Below, piece by piece: positions 37,919 to 47,578 of a stretch of DNA of 64,000 nucleotides. This DNA comes from JADLHS01 sp020848635. Its GTDB lineage: Bacteria > Verrucomicrobiota > Verrucomicrobiia > Limisphaerales > JADLHS01. The notes under the pieces are model-generated. The model searched no databases, was not told where the DNA came from, and saw only the letters and a program-made list of their open reading frames with translations. The stretch lies in the NCBI GenBank assembly GCA_037044975.1, contig JBAOIL010000027.1:157143-221142 (forward strand), written 5' to 3'. The translations under genes were made by a program, and so were the position numbers. Numbering within the stretch: position 1 is the stretch's first letter; each line of letters starts with the position of its first letter.

Positions 37919-39076
37919 TTGAGAACACTGCAACTATATCTCCTGCGCCAGGTGATCGTCACCCTGGTCATGACGCTGCTGGTGTTCACGTTTGTTTTGT
38001 TGCTGGGTGATGTGCTCAAGGAAATTCTTGGGCTGCTCGTCAACCGGCAGGCGTCGCTCGGGGTGGTGGCGAAGTCCATCGGGCTGTTGATCCCGTTCAT
38101 CTGGGTGTTCGCGCTGCCGATGGCCATGCTCACCTCGACGCTGCTGGTGTTTGGGCGGTTTAGCGCGGACCAGGAACTCACGGCGGCGCGTGCCAGCGGC
38201 ATCAGTCTGGTGTCGCTCATCGCGCCGATTCTGGGGCTGAGCCTGGCGCTGTGCGGCTTAAGTGCGATGGTAAATCTGGAGTGGGGGCCGCGCTCCCGCA
38301 TGGCGTACAAGGACATCCTGTTTCGGTTCACGGCGGAGATCACCACCTCGCGCCTGCTGCCCGAGGGGCGGCACATTCGCGATATTCCCGGCTACGTGTT
38401 CTTCATCGGCAAGAACCGGGACGGCCAGTTGGAGGATGTGATGATTTACAAACTGGCCAGCGGCACGAATGACGTGGCAACCATCCACGCCGCGCGCGGC
38501 AAACTGGAGATCAGTCCCACCAACCAGACCTACGTGATGCATTTGTACGATGCGAACGGCATCCGGTTCAACGGCGACCGGGCGTCCCCCATTTCGGGCG
38601 AGTATTTGACGGAGTCGTTTTCCGTGGGGCAGCGAAAGGGCAGTGACGTCATCCCCATCAGCGACATGACGTTTACGCAACTTCGCGCGGAGTTGAGCGA
38701 GTTGGAAACCAAATTACGCCGGACGGCGGCGGGGAACGGTCAGTTGCCGGCCGCGAACGCGCTGTTGGAAAGCGAAGTGCGCCGCGTGACATCGCCGGTC
38801 CATGTGCAGATGCATCGGCGGCTGGCGTACTCGTTTGCGTGTTTCAGTTTCACGCTGCTCGGCATTCCGCTGGGCATCCGGGTGCAGCGGCGGGAAACGA
38901 ACATCGGCTTTGCCATCGCGCTGGTGTTGGTGCTGATTTATTATGGGGTGACGATGCTGGGGTTATCGCTGGATCGCCACCCGGAGTGGATGCCGCATTT
39001 GATTCTCTGGATTCCGAATTTGATCTGCCAAACCCTCGGGGCGTGGCTGCTTTGGCGGGCCAATCGGGGGCTTTGA
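37919..39076 (+). CDS. LptF/LptG-family permease
   Basis: 385 residues. No ATG fits the family start, so I choose TTG 37919, giving LRTLQLYLLRQVIVTLVMTL; the start is uncertain. Family layout: N-terminal helices (QVIVTLVMTLLVFTFVLLLG, FIWVFALPMAMLTSTLLVFG), the coupling-helix region RFSADQELTAARASGISL, a periplasmic beta-jellyroll (about 130-265), then the C-terminal helices (FACFSFTLLGIPLGIRVQRR). LptF and LptG form the transmembrane part of the LPS-extraction ABC transporter in the inner membrane. Which of the two this is cannot be decided, and no partner is adjacent. Confidence 0.83.
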   Translation: MRTLQLYLLRQVIVTLVMTLLVFTFVLLLGDVLKEILGLLVNRQASLGVVAKSIGLLIPFIWVFALPMAMLTSTLLVFGRFSADQELTAARASGISLVSLIAPILGLSLALCGLSAMVNLEWGPRSRMAYKDILFRFTAEITTSRLLPEGRHIRDIPGYVFFIGKNRDGQLEDVMIYKLASGTNDVATIHAARGKLEISPTNQTYVMHLYDANGIRFNGDRASPISGEYLTESFSVGQRKGSDVIPISDMTFTQLRAELSELETKLRRTAAGNGQLPAANALLESEVRRVTSPVHVQMHRRLAYSFACFSFTLLGIPLGIRVQRRETNIGFAIALVLVLIYYGVTMLGLSLDRHPEWMPHLILWIPNLICQTLGAWLLWRANRGL

Positions 39077-39112
39077 TGCCCGCCGGGAGGCGGACCGCCG
39101 TTCCAGGTAAGG

Positions 39113-39910
39113 TCATTTCCGCCGGAACACCTTGTGAATGGCAGCTTGGTCCACGGGCTTGATCAGCATCTCGTCGATGTTCACATGCGGCGGACGACTG
39201 GCCACCCACACAAGTATTTCGGCGATGTCTTCGGCCACCAGGGGATGGGTGCCTTCGTAGAGTTTGTCCACCCGCGCCTCATCGCCCTTGAAACGAACGC
39301 TGGCGAATTCGGTGCGTGCGAGTCCCGGATCAATGGAACTGACACGGATGCCCGTGCCATTCAACTCGAGCCGGAGGCAGCGTGTGATTTGCAACTCGCC
39401 GGCTTTTGCCGCGCAGTAGGCCGACCCCCCTTCGTACGCAACGCGCCCCGCCAACGAACCGATGTTCAGGATGGAAGCGCCCGCGTTCTGCGGCATCAGC
39501 GGTAACGCGGCGCGGGTCATGCGCAACACCCCGAGCACATTGCTTTGAAACATCGCTTCCCAATCTTCATCCTTGCCTTCGCGCACCGAATCCAAGCCTT
39601 GCGCCCCGCCGGCGTTGTTGATCAAGACATGCAACCCACCGCCGGCGGACGGCTGGCCGTTGATTCGTTCGCGGGCCCAGGCAAGGAACAGCTCGACGCT
39701 GGCGGTCTGGCTCACATCCAGCGCGTGGAAATGAGCTTCCGCCGCACCGGCATGGCGGGCTTCGATGGCGACGGTTTCCAAACGATCCATCCGGCGCGCT
39801 CCGAGCAATACCTTCGCACCTTCCGCGCCGAAAGCGCGGGCGGCGGCGGCGCCGAAACCGGACGAGGCGCCGGTAACTAACACCCATTTACCTTTCAATC
39901 GTGATGTCAT
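39113..39910 (-). CDS. Short-chain dehydrogenase/reductase (YdfG-like)
   Basis: 265 residues, a classical SDR. Cofactor motif TGASSGFG at 13-20, with Arg residues in LGARRMDRLE suggesting NADP. NNAGGAQG follows the fourth strand, then Ser in ILNIGSLAGR and the catalytic Tyr and Lys in SAYCAAKAGELQI. The tail VNIDEMLIKPVDQA is typical of the YdfG/serine 3-dehydrogenase branch, which oxidises 3-hydroxy acids and also reduces malonic semialdehyde. It converges with the LptF/G gene over a 36-base gap. Confidence 0.87.
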   Translation of the reverse strand: MTSRLKGKWVLVTGASSGFGAAAARAFGAEGAKVLLGARRMDRLETVAIEARHAGAAEAHFHALDVSQTASVELFLAWARERINGQPSAGGGLHVLINNAGGAQGLDSVREGKDEDWEAMFQSNVLGVLRMTRAALPLMPQNAGASILNIGSLAGRVAYEGGSAYCAAKAGELQITRCLRLELNGTGIRVSSIDPGLARTEFASVRFKGDEARVDKLYEGTHPLVAEDIAEILVWVASRPPHVNIDEMLIKPVDQAAIHKVFRRK

Positions 39911-40284
39911 GCGGGGATGAATAGCGCAGTTCGGGCCGGACAGGGAGAGAAAATTGGCGAGATTGGCGCGGGCAGACTAATCTGCCTTTTCCGCGGGGCG
40001 ACGGGTTGCCATCGGGCGCAAACAGGGTGTCGTGCTCCTGTGCCGGGCGGCTGCGCTTGGGCCGGCCTTGCCAACAAGTCTCCGCCCGCCTTGGCTTTGG
40101 CCACGGCACACCCGGTTTCATGCGGGGCCGATTCCGGCGGTGTTTTCGGCCGTTTGGTTTAATTTCGGCCTGACCGCCGGCCCAAGTTCACCGCAACGGC
40201 GGGTTCCGATAAAACAATTTTGGTCAATAGATTAGCAAGGGATGGTTTTCCTTCAGCGGGCGGGTTCCGGATGCTGTGATCTGG
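39911..40284. other. Intergenic region upstream of PFOR, no supported gene
   Basis: 374 bases between the divergent SDR gene and PFOR. Open frames on both strands are GC-driven and show no family resemblance. The stretch just before PFOR (40150-40240) is A/T-richer than its surroundings and is the likely promoter region, but no clear -35/-10 pair or Rex operator could be picked by eye. Confidence 0.5.
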
Positions 40285-43200
40285 ATGAAGACGCCGCATT
40301 TCAAAACTCTCGACGCCAACGAAGCTGTAGCCCACGTCGCCTACCACCTCAGCGAGGTCATCGCCATCTATCCCATTACCCCCTCCTCGCCGATGGGCGA
40401 ATGGGCGGACGCCTGGGCTTCGGCTAACATGAAGAATCTTTGGGAAACCATCCCGTCCGTCGTGGAGATGCAGAGCGAGGGCGGAGCCGCGGGCGCGATT
40501 CATGGCGCCCTGCAAACCGGGACGCTCGCCACGACGTTCACCGCGTCCCAGGGGCTGCTGTTGATGATTCCCAACATGTACAAAATTGCGGGCGAACTTA
40601 CGCCGGTGGTTTTTCACATTGCGGCGCGTTCGCTGGCGGCGCAGGGGCTTTCGATCTTTGGCGACCACGCGGACGTGATGGCCGCCCGGCAGACGGGCTG
40701 GGCGATGCTGTGCTCCAACTCCGTGCAGGAAGCGCAGGACCTTGCGCTTGTTGCCCACGCGGCGACACTGGAATCCCGGATTCCCTTCTTGCATTTTTTT
40801 GACGGTTTTCGCACGTCCCATGAAGTGGGCAAGATTGACATGCTCGACACCGACGTGATGCGCGCGATGATCAGCGAGGAGCGCGTCATGGAACATCGGG
40901 CACGCGGGTTGACGCCCGACCGGCCGGTGTTACGCGGCACGGCGCAGAATCCGGACGTGTACTTCCAGGCGCGTGAGACGGTGAATCCGTTCTATGCCAA
41001 ATGCCCGGAAATCGTGGAGCAGGCGATGGCGAAGTTCGGCGAACTCACGGGGCGTCGTTACCACCTTTATGAATATCACGGCGCGCCGGATGCGGAGCGG
41101 GTGATCATCCTGATGGGCTCCGGTTGCGAAGCCGCGCACGAAACCGTGGATGCGCTGAATCGCGGCGGGGCGAAGACGGGCGTGTTGAAGGTTCGGTTGT
41201 ATCGTCCGATTGATGTGAATCGGCTCGTTGCGGCCCTGCCCAAGACGACCAAGGCCATTGCGGTGCTGGATCGCACCAAGGAGCCGGGCGCGAACAGCGA
41301 GCCGCTTTACCTTGATGTCATTGATGCGTTCGCGGAAACCGGCGTCAATGGGACCTCAAATTTCTCCCGACCGCCCAAAATCGTGGGTGGGCGCTACGGT
41401 TTGTCCTCGAAGGAATTCACGCCGGCGATGGTCAAGGCGGTGTTCGACAATCTGGCCGGCGAGAAGCCAAAGAATCATTTCACCGTTGGCATCAACGATG
41501 ACGTGAGTCACACCAGTCTCCCGGTGGACGAAAAGTTTTCCATCGAACCGCCGGAGGTGGTGCGGGCGCTCTTCTATGGTCTCGGCGCGGACGGTACCGT
41601 GGGTGCGAACAAGGATTCCATCAAGATCATCGGCGAGAACACGGACAATTACGCGCAGGGCTACTTTGTCTATGACTCGAAGAAGTCCGGCGCGATCACG
41701 ATTTCGCATCTGCGCTTCGGACCAAAACCGATTCGCTCGACGTATCTCATCACGCACGCCAACTTCGTCGCCTGCCATCAGCCGATATTTTTCGAACGCA
41801 TGAACGTGAGCGAATGCCTTGTGCCGGGTGGCACGCTGCTGCTCAATTCACCGCACAAGCCGGAAGAAGTTTGGAATTATCTGCCGCCCGAAACGCAACG
41901 CGATTTGATCGCGAAACAAGCCAAAGTGTACACGATTGACGCGCTGACCGTGGCGCGGGCCGCGGGCATGGGCGGACGCATCAACACAGTCATGCAGACG
42001 TGCTTTTTCTCGGTCTCGGGCGTCCTGCCGCCCGCGGAGGCGATCACGGCCATCAAGGATTCCATCAAGAAGACCTATGGCAAGAAGGGCGAGGAAATCG
42101 TCCGCATGAACATCGAGGCGGTGGACAAGACGCTCGCCCACCTGTTCGCGGTGGAAGTGCCGGACAATGCCGCGAGCCTGATCGCAATCCGACCGCCGGT
42201 CCCGGCGCAGGCGCCGGCGTTTGTCCGCAACGTCCTGGGGCCGATTGCCGCGGGTTGCGGCGACCGTCTGCCGGTGAGCGCAATGCCGTGCGATGGGACG
42301 TTTCCGACGAATACGGCGCGGTGGGAGAAACGCAATCTCGCCACGGAAGTTCCGGTCTGGGATTCGCAGGTCTGCATTCAATGCGGCAAATGCGTATTCG
42401 TCTGCCCGCATGCCACGATCCGCAGCAAAGTTTACGATCCGACAGCGCTCCAAGGGGCGCCGGAGGGGTTCAAGTCCACCGAAGCCCGCTTGCCCGAATG
42501 GAAGGGGCAGAAGTTCACCATCCAAGTGGCCGTGGAAGATTGCACCGGCTGTGGCGTGTGTGTGGACGTTTGTCCGGCGCGCAACAAATCCGAGGCCAAA
42601 CTCAAGGCGATCAACATGCGTCCGCAACCTCCGCTGCGCGATGCCGAGGTGAAGAACTGGGATTACTTCCTGGGCCTGCCGGAATTGGATCGCCGCAAAG
42701 TTTCCACGGGCAACGTGCGCGGAATGCAGGCGCTCGAACCGCTGTTCGAGTTCTCCGGCGCCTGCGCGGGTTGCGGGGAAACGCCTTACCTCAAGCTGCT
42801 CACGCAGTTGTTTGGCGACCGCCTGATTGTGGCGAACGCGACTGGTTGCTCTTCCATCTACGGTGGCAATCTGCCGACCACGCCCTGGGCGCAGAATGCC
42901 GACGGGCGCGGGCCGGCGTGGTGCAATTCGTTATTCGAGGACAACGCGGAATTCGGGCTTGGCTTCCGCGTCAGCATTGACAAGCAAAAGGAATTTGCCG
43001 GAGAGTTGCTGCGTCGGCTCGCGCCAAAAATCGGGAGCGACTTCGTTGAAAACATGCTCCTCGCCCCTCAGAAGGACGAGGCGGACATCTTTGACCAGCG
43101 CGAGCGGGTCGTGGAGTTAAAGAAACGCCTGCAACTGATTCAATCCCCGGACGCGACGCGCTTGTTGACCTTGGCGGACATGCTGGTGCGCAAAAGCGTG

Positions 43201-43893
43201 TGGATCGTGGGCGGCGATGGCTGGGGTTATGACATCGGTTACGGGGGACTGGATCATGTGCTTGCCAGCGGACGGAACGTGAAAGTGCTATTGCTCGACA
43301 CGGAAGTTTATTCCAACACCGGCGGGCAGGCATCGAAATCCACGCCACGCGGCGCGGTTGCGAAGTTTGCCACCGGCGGCAAGGCGTCGGCCAAGAAAGA
43401 CCTCGGGCTGATTGCGATGACCTATGGCAACATTTATGTGGCGTGCGTGGCGATGGGCGCCAAGGACGAGCACACGTTGAAGGCGTTCATCGAAGCCGAG
43501 GCGTACGACGGACCGTCTTTGATCATCGCGTATTCGCATTGCATCGCGCACGGCATCAATATGACCACCGGTTTGCAGAACCAGAAGGCGGCGGTGAATT
43601 CCGGGCATTGGCTGCTCTACCGGTTTAACCCGGACCGCGCGGCCAGCGGGGACAATCCGCTGCAACTGGACTCCTCGGCGCCGCGGATCAAGCTTGGCGA
43701 ATATCGCGCGATGGAAAACCGCTTCAAGATGCTGGACAAGAGTCATCCGGAGGCTTCCAAGGTTTTGCTGGGCCAGGCGCAGGCGGAAGTGAATCTGCGC
43801 TGGAAGTTGTATCAACACCTGGCGGCACGCGATCTGAAGCCGGCAAGCGGGCCGGGAACTGAAACCAAGACCCCGTCAACTGTGGAATCCTGA
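40285..43893 (+). CDS. nifJ: Pyruvate:ferredoxin (flavodoxin) oxidoreductase
   Basis: 1202 residues, the single-chain homodimeric form. A GTG three codons earlier is an alternative start. Domain I opens with AYHLSEVIAIYPITPSSPMG. The ferredoxin domain has CIQCGKCVFVCP at residue 697 and CTGCGVCVDVCP at residue 753 for two 4Fe-4S clusters. The proximal cluster ligands begin with CAGCGET at 827. TPP/Mg binding is in GGDGWGYDIGYGGLDHVLAS and the following DTEVYSNTGGQ. It converts pyruvate and CoA to acetyl-CoA and CO2 and reduces ferredoxin. The DHODH-like gene follows 21 bases later, a common pairing. Complex I downstream lacks its NADH module here and may accept the ferredoxin electrons. Confidence 0.95.
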   Translation: MKTPHFKTLDANEAVAHVAYHLSEVIAIYPITPSSPMGEWADAWASANMKNLWETIPSVVEMQSEGGAAGAIHGALQTGTLATTFTASQGLLLMIPNMYKIAGELTPVVFHIAARSLAAQGLSIFGDHADVMAARQTGWAMLCSNSVQEAQDLALVAHAATLESRIPFLHFFDGFRTSHEVGKIDMLDTDVMRAMISEERVMEHRARGLTPDRPVLRGTAQNPDVYFQARETVNPFYAKCPEIVEQAMAKFGELTGRRYHLYEYHGAPDAERVIILMGSGCEAAHETVDALNRGGAKTGVLKVRLYRPIDVNRLVAALPKTTKAIAVLDRTKEPGANSEPLYLDVIDAFAETGVNGTSNFSRPPKIVGGRYGLSSKEFTPAMVKAVFDNLAGEKPKNHFTVGINDDVSHTSLPVDEKFSIEPPEVVRALFYGLGADGTVGANKDSIKIIGENTDNYAQGYFVYDSKKSGAITISHLRFGPKPIRSTYLITHANFVACHQPIFFERMNVSECLVPGGTLLLNSPHKPEEVWNYLPPETQRDLIAKQAKVYTIDALTVARAAGMGGRINTVMQTCFFSVSGVLPPAEAITAIKDSIKKTYGKKGEEIVRMNIEAVDKTLAHLFAVEVPDNAASLIAIRPPVPAQAPAFVRNVLGPIAAGCGDRLPVSAMPCDGTFPTNTARWEKRNLATEVPVWDSQVCIQCGKCVFVCPHATIRSKVYDPTALQGAPEGFKSTEARLPEWKGQKFTIQVAVEDCTGCGVCVDVCPARNKSEAKLKAINMRPQPPLRDAEVKNWDYFLGLPELDRRKVSTGNVRGMQALEPLFEFSGACAGCGETPYLKLLTQLFGDRLIVANATGCSSIYGGNLPTTPWAQNADGRGPAWCNSLFEDNAEFGLGFRVSIDKQKEFAGELLRRLAPKIGSDFVENMLLAPQKDEADIFDQRERVVELKKRLQLIQSPDATRLLTLADMLVRKSVWIVGGDGWGYDIGYGGLDHVLASGRNVKVLLLDTEVYSNTGGQASKSTPRGAVAKFATGGKASAKKDLGLIAMTYGNIYVACVAMGAKDEHTLKAFIEAEAYDGPSLIIAYSHCIAHGINMTTGLQNQKAAVNSGHWLLYRFNPDRAASGDNPLQLDSSAPRIKLGEYRAMENRFKMLDKSHPEASKVLLGQAQAEVNLRWKLYQHLAARDLKPASGPGTETKTPSTVES

Positions 43894-43914
43894 GGCAAGG
43901 AGCAACAAATCATC

Positions 43915-44913
43915 ATGGACCTGAGCACAACATACCTGGGCATCAAACTCCGTTCGCCGCTCGTGCCGTCCGCGGCGCAGCCGCTGACCGAGAACGTGGA
44001 CAGCATCAAGCGCATGGAGGATGCCGGCGCGGCGGCGGTGGTCATGCATTCGCTGTTTGAGGAGCAGCTCGCGCTCGAACGGCGCGAGCTCTTCGAGAGC
44101 ATGACGCAGGGGACCGAGAGCTTTGCCGAGGCGCTGACGTATTTTCCGGAGCCGACCGCGTTTCAGGTCGGGCCGGAGCTTTATCTGAAGAACATCGCCC
44201 AAGCGAAGACGGCGGTGAAGATACCCATCATCGCCAGCCTGAACGGTTCCACGGCGGGGGGGTGGGTGCGGTACGCCAAGGAAATTGAGCAGGCGGGGGC
44301 GGATGCGCTGGAGTTGAACATTTACTGGATTCCGACCGATCCATCGCTCACCTCAATCCGCATCGAGGATACTTACGTTGATATTCTGCGGTCGGTGAAA
44401 CAGCAGGTTTCCATTCCCGTCTCGGTCAAGCTCAGCCCGTTCTTCACGAATTTCGCGAACATGGCGCGGCGGCTCGAATCCGTGGGAGCCGATGGCCTCA
44501 CGCTGTTCAACCGCTTTTATCAGCCGGACATTGACTTGGAACTATTGGAGGTGACGCCCAACATTTTGTTGAGCACGCCGATGGCGATGCGCGTGCCGCT
44601 GCGGTGGATCGCCATTTTGCGCGATCAGTTGAAGTTGAGCCTGGCGGCCACCAGCGGCATTCATCGCGCCTCGGATGCGATTAAAATGCTCATGGCGGGG
44701 GCGGATGTCACGATGCTGTGCTCGGCGATTCTGCGGCATGGCGCGAAGCACATCGGGGTGATCGAAAAGGAAATGTGCATCTGGCTGGAGGAGCACGAAT
44801 ACGAGTCCGTTCAACAACTCCAAGGCAGCATGAGCCAGAAAAATTGTCCCGACCCGGCGGCGTTCGAGCGTGCGCAGTATATGCGGGCAATTGCGAGCTA
44901 CAAGCCGACCTAG
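43915..44913 (+). CDS. Dihydroorotate dehydrogenase-like FMN protein
   Basis: 332 residues of a class-1 DHODH-type TIM barrel: LSTTYLGIKLRSPLVPSAAQ at the start, IIASLNGSTAGGWVRYAKEI, ALELNIYWIPTD, IPVSVKLSPFFTNF, and AATSGIHRASDAIKMLMAGA near the flavin phosphate site. Members of this subgroup are regularly encoded beside pyruvate:ferredoxin oxidoreductase and differ from the pyrimidine enzyme. The ending (SVQQLQGSMSQKNCPDPAAF) is typical. The physiological substrate is not known to me. It is very probably cotranscribed with nifJ. A gap of 193 bases separates it from nuoI. Confidence 0.85.
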   Translation: MDLSTTYLGIKLRSPLVPSAAQPLTENVDSIKRMEDAGAAAVVMHSLFEEQLALERRELFESMTQGTESFAEALTYFPEPTAFQVGPELYLKNIAQAKTAVKIPIIASLNGSTAGGWVRYAKEIEQAGADALELNIYWIPTDPSLTSIRIEDTYVDILRSVKQQVSIPVSVKLSPFFTNFANMARRLESVGADGLTLFNRFYQPDIDLELLEVTPNILLSTPMAMRVPLRWIAILRDQLKLSLAATSGIHRASDAIKMLMAGADVTMLCSAILRHGAKHIGVIEKEMCIWLEEHEYESVQQLQGSMSQKNCPDPAAFERAQYMRAIASYKPT

Positions 44914-45106
44914 GTCACAGCGGGCGAACGGAAAGAATGCGGCGCGGGCAAACGAAGCTCTAATTTGGTGAATGCATTTTACTTGGCAGGCCTACCTGCG
45001 GCTTGCTTCCGGCGCCCCACAACTCTAATCTCCGTCCGTGTTCCGCGTCGGGGCGGTGGTCGCATTGCGACGGCTGGCCCGGGACACAAGTTCCCAGACT
45101 AACTAA

Positions 45107-45739
45107 ATGCTCGGCGAAGGCATCATCAAAGGCATGGCGGAGACCGCGAGGAATTTCCTCGGCTCTTACGTCAGCGACGATCGTTTAACCACCGTGCAAT
45201 ATCCGGAGGAGCGCACGCCCCAGTTTGAGAACGCCCGACAGTTTCCGTTTCTGGTGTTTGACGGCAGCGATCCGCTGAAAGGCCTGCGCTGCGTTGCGTG
45301 TCAGATTTGCGAGAAGGAGTGTCCGCCCAAATGCATCTATATCGTCAAGAGCAAGGACAAGCGGCCCGACTACAAGGGGCAGATGCAGCTTTATCCGGTG
45401 ACCTTCGACATTGATCTGTCGGTGTGCATGAGCTGTCAGATTTGCGTCGAGGTCTGCCCGTTTGAATCCATCAAGATGGACACCGCCTATGAATTGAGTA
45501 CCAGCGACCGCTTCGGCGGTTTGCTGGTCAGCAAACCGCAACTTGCCAAGCCGAACGATCACTACCGAAAAATTCATCCCACCGATGCGGCGCTGTCCGA
45601 CGCCGCGCTCGCGGCCGAGGTAGCGAAAGCCCAGGCCAAGGCCCGGGCGGACGCCGAAGCCAAAGCCAAAGTCGCGGCCGAAGCCAAGGCTAAGGCCGCC
45701 GCTCCAAACCCAGTTGCACCTGTGGTTGCTATCGCATGA
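45107..45739 (+). CDS. nuoI: Complex I subunit NuoI (two 4Fe-4S clusters) with Ala/Lys-rich tail
   Basis: 210 residues. Cluster ligands are visible as CVACQICEKECPPKC (residues 62-76) and CMSCQICVEVCP (107-118), the N6a/N6b pair that passes electrons towards quinone. Family context YPEERTPQFENARQFPFLVF fits. The last 45 residues are Ala/Lys/Glu repeats (AKAQAKARADAEAKAKVAAE), probably a helical tail absent from ordinary NuoI; its role is unknown. The gene opens the nuo operon here, followed by nuoH after 61 bases. The nuoA-G genes are not in this window, so the complex is encoded in split loci or uses other electron input. Confidence 0.9.
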   Translation: MLGEGIIKGMAETARNFLGSYVSDDRLTTVQYPEERTPQFENARQFPFLVFDGSDPLKGLRCVACQICEKECPPKCIYIVKSKDKRPDYKGQMQLYPVTFDIDLSVCMSCQICVEVCPFESIKMDTAYELSTSDRFGGLLVSKPQLAKPNDHYRKIHPTDAALSDAALAAEVAKAQAKARADAEAKAKVAAEAKAKAAAPNPVAPVVAIA

Positions 45740-45786
45740 CCGCTGCCTGGACAACGGCCAACCCCAGATCGGACGCCGACAACGCC

Positions 45787-45792
45787 GGAGGG
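45787..45792 (+). promoter_or_regulatory. Shine-Dalgarno that supports the TTG start of nuoH
   Basis: GGAGGG ends 8 bases before the TTG at 45801, an ideal spacing. No in-frame ATG or GTG lies near enough to compete, so this site decides the unusual nuoH start. Confidence 0.7.
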
Positions 45793-45800
45793 ATTGAATC

Positions 45801-46986
45801 TTGACCGGCCTCGATCAAGTTTTCGTAACGCTCAAACACTGGTTGCTCGGCCAGTTGGCAAGTATTCTGCCGAACGGGTTGCTGCCGGTCGTGTCCGTGC
45901 TGCTCTCCATCGCGGCCATCATCATGGTCTTTGCGTCGTTGTTCGCGATTATGACGATCATGGAACGCAAGGGCCTCGGCCGGATTCAAAATCGTTACGG
46001 GCCGAACCGGGTCGGGCCGTTCGGTTTTCTCCAACCCGCGGCCGACGGCATTAAAGCCCTCATCAAGGAGGATCTCGTCCCACGCGCAGCGGACCAAGTG
46101 GTGCATCTGCTCGCGCCGGTGATGCTGGTCGTGCCGGCCCTGCTGGTATATGCCGTCCTGCCGGTGGGCCGTAACATGGTGGCGATTGATTTCGACGCCG
46201 GGCTGTTGTTCTTCTTCGCGGTGGGCGCCGCGTCCGAACTTGCGGTGTTCATGGCCGGTTGGTCGAGCCGGAACAAATACGCGCTGCTGGGGGCGATGCG
46301 GGCCGTGGCGCAAATGGTCAGCTACGAAATCCCGCTGATCCTTTCCACCGTCAGCGTGGTCATGCTCACCGGCACGCTCTCGCCGGTGAAAATCGTCGAG
46401 GCCCAAGCAGGTCACGCCGGCTGGCTGCCGGATTGGTTCGTCTTTACGCCTTGGGGCTTTGCCGGCTTTGTCCTGTTCATGATCGCGGCGAACGCCGAGG
46501 CGAACCGCTCCCCGTTCGATTTGCCGGAAGGGGAGTCCGAACTCGTCGCCGGCTACTTCACCGAATACTCCGGGTTCAAATTCGCGCTCTTCTTTCTCGC
46601 CGAGTACCCTCAGCCTGTTCGCCGTGAGCGGACTGGGCATCACGTTGTTTCTCGGTGGTTGGCAGGCCCCGTTCGCGGCACTCGATTTCGTCCCGTCATG
46701 GGCCTGGTTCTTCGTGAAACTGCTCGGCTTGATTGTGCTATTCATCTGGACCCGGGGGACGCTGCCGCGTCTGCGGGTGGATCAACTGATGAACTTCGCC
46801 TGGAAATTCATGCTGCCCCTCGCGCTGATCAACCTGCTCACCGCGGCGGTTTGGCACTACATGCCGCCCGGGATGCCACGCTGGCTTGTCGGCGGAGCTT
46901 TGGTGGTTGGGCCATATCTGATGCTGGGACGCGGATTGATGGCGGGGAAACATATTTCAAAACGAACCTATCGCTACGCCGAATGA
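45801..46986 (+). CDS. nuoH: Complex I subunit NuoH, one frame break
   Basis: About 395 residues with eight membrane helices, forming the junction to the hydrophilic arm and part of the quinone cavity. Diagnostic stretches: MTIMERKGLGRIQNRYGPNR, VGPFGFLQPAADGIKALIKE, MRAVAQMVSYEIP, NRSPFDLPEGESELVAGYFT, EYSGFKFALFFLAEY. The frame breaks at CCC 46607-46609; removing one C gives AEYLSLFAVSGLGITLFLGG, the normal sequence, continuing to HISKRTYRYAE at 46986. Loss of NuoH would disable the complex, while all flanking nuo genes are intact, so this break is almost certainly a sequencing error. The start is TTG with a good Shine-Dalgarno. Confidence 0.88.
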
Positions 46987-47011
46987 GCACTGGTCAAAGC
47001 GCAAACTAACA

Positions 47012-47578
47012 ATGGATTGGCCCTTCCTGATTATTGCCGGGTTCACCATCGCTGCCGCCGCGGCGGCGATGACGCTGCGCAACCTGATCCACTGTGCGCT
47101 GGCCGTGGCGTTGGCGTTCGTCGGCCTGGCCGCGGCGTACTTGCAACTGAATGCGCAGTTCGTGGGGTTCGCGCAAATTCTCGTTTACGTCGGGGCGGTG
47201 GCGATTCTCATTGTGTTTGCGGCCTTGCTGACGCGTGGCGGCGAGCCGTCCCAAGTGGGGATTTTTTCGAAAACGTGGTTGGCCGGACTCGGCGTGGCTT
47301 TGGCGGTGCTCGGCGTCCTCGCTTGGGCCATTGCCCGGAGCCTCGTGACGCAAGATCAAGCCCCGCCCACGGCCGAAGCCACCGTCAAACAGATCGGTAA
47401 CGCGCTTATGACCGAGTATGTGCTGCCCTTGGAGGTCGTCGGCTTGTTGCTGACGGCCGCGCTCATCGGGGCCGTTATCATCGCGATGCGGGACGAGACC
47501 CCAAATCCAGTGGTTGAAGATGGAAGATCAAAGCCGAAGTCGTCCGCAAAGCCAACCTCGGTAGGAGGTCACGAATGA
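47012..47578 (+). CDS. nuoJ: Complex I subunit NuoJ
   Basis: 188 residues, five predicted membrane helices. The conserved region is AAYLQLNAQFVGFAQILVYVG, split by a pi-bulge helix, followed by AVAILIVFAALLTR, typical of NuoJ helix TM3. The C-terminal tail beyond residue 160 is hydrophilic (NPVVEDGRSKPKSSAKP). It lies in the membrane arm beside NuoA, NuoH and NuoK. Its stop overlaps the nuoK start (ATGA), and a strong Shine-Dalgarno for nuoK lies inside its last codons. Confidence 0.92.
   Translation: MDWPFLIIAGFTIAAAAAAMTLRNLIHCALAVALAFVGLAAAYLQLNAQFVGFAQILVYVGAVAILIVFAALLTRGGEPSQVGIFSKTWLAGLGVALAVLGVLAWAIARSLVTQDQAPPTAEATVKQIGNALMTEYVLPLEVVGLLLTAALIGAVIIAMRDETPNPVVEDGRSKPKSSAKPTSVGGHE

Noticed and set aside
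39888..40121. Possible small gene upstream of PFOR
   Set aside because: Both strands are open by composition; the translated products are Arg/Pro-rich without conserved blocks.
46600..46615. Programmed frameshift in nuoH
   Set aside because: There is no slippery heptamer or downstream structure, and removing one C of a CCC run restores the ordinary protein; similar run-length breaks occur in unrelated genes here.
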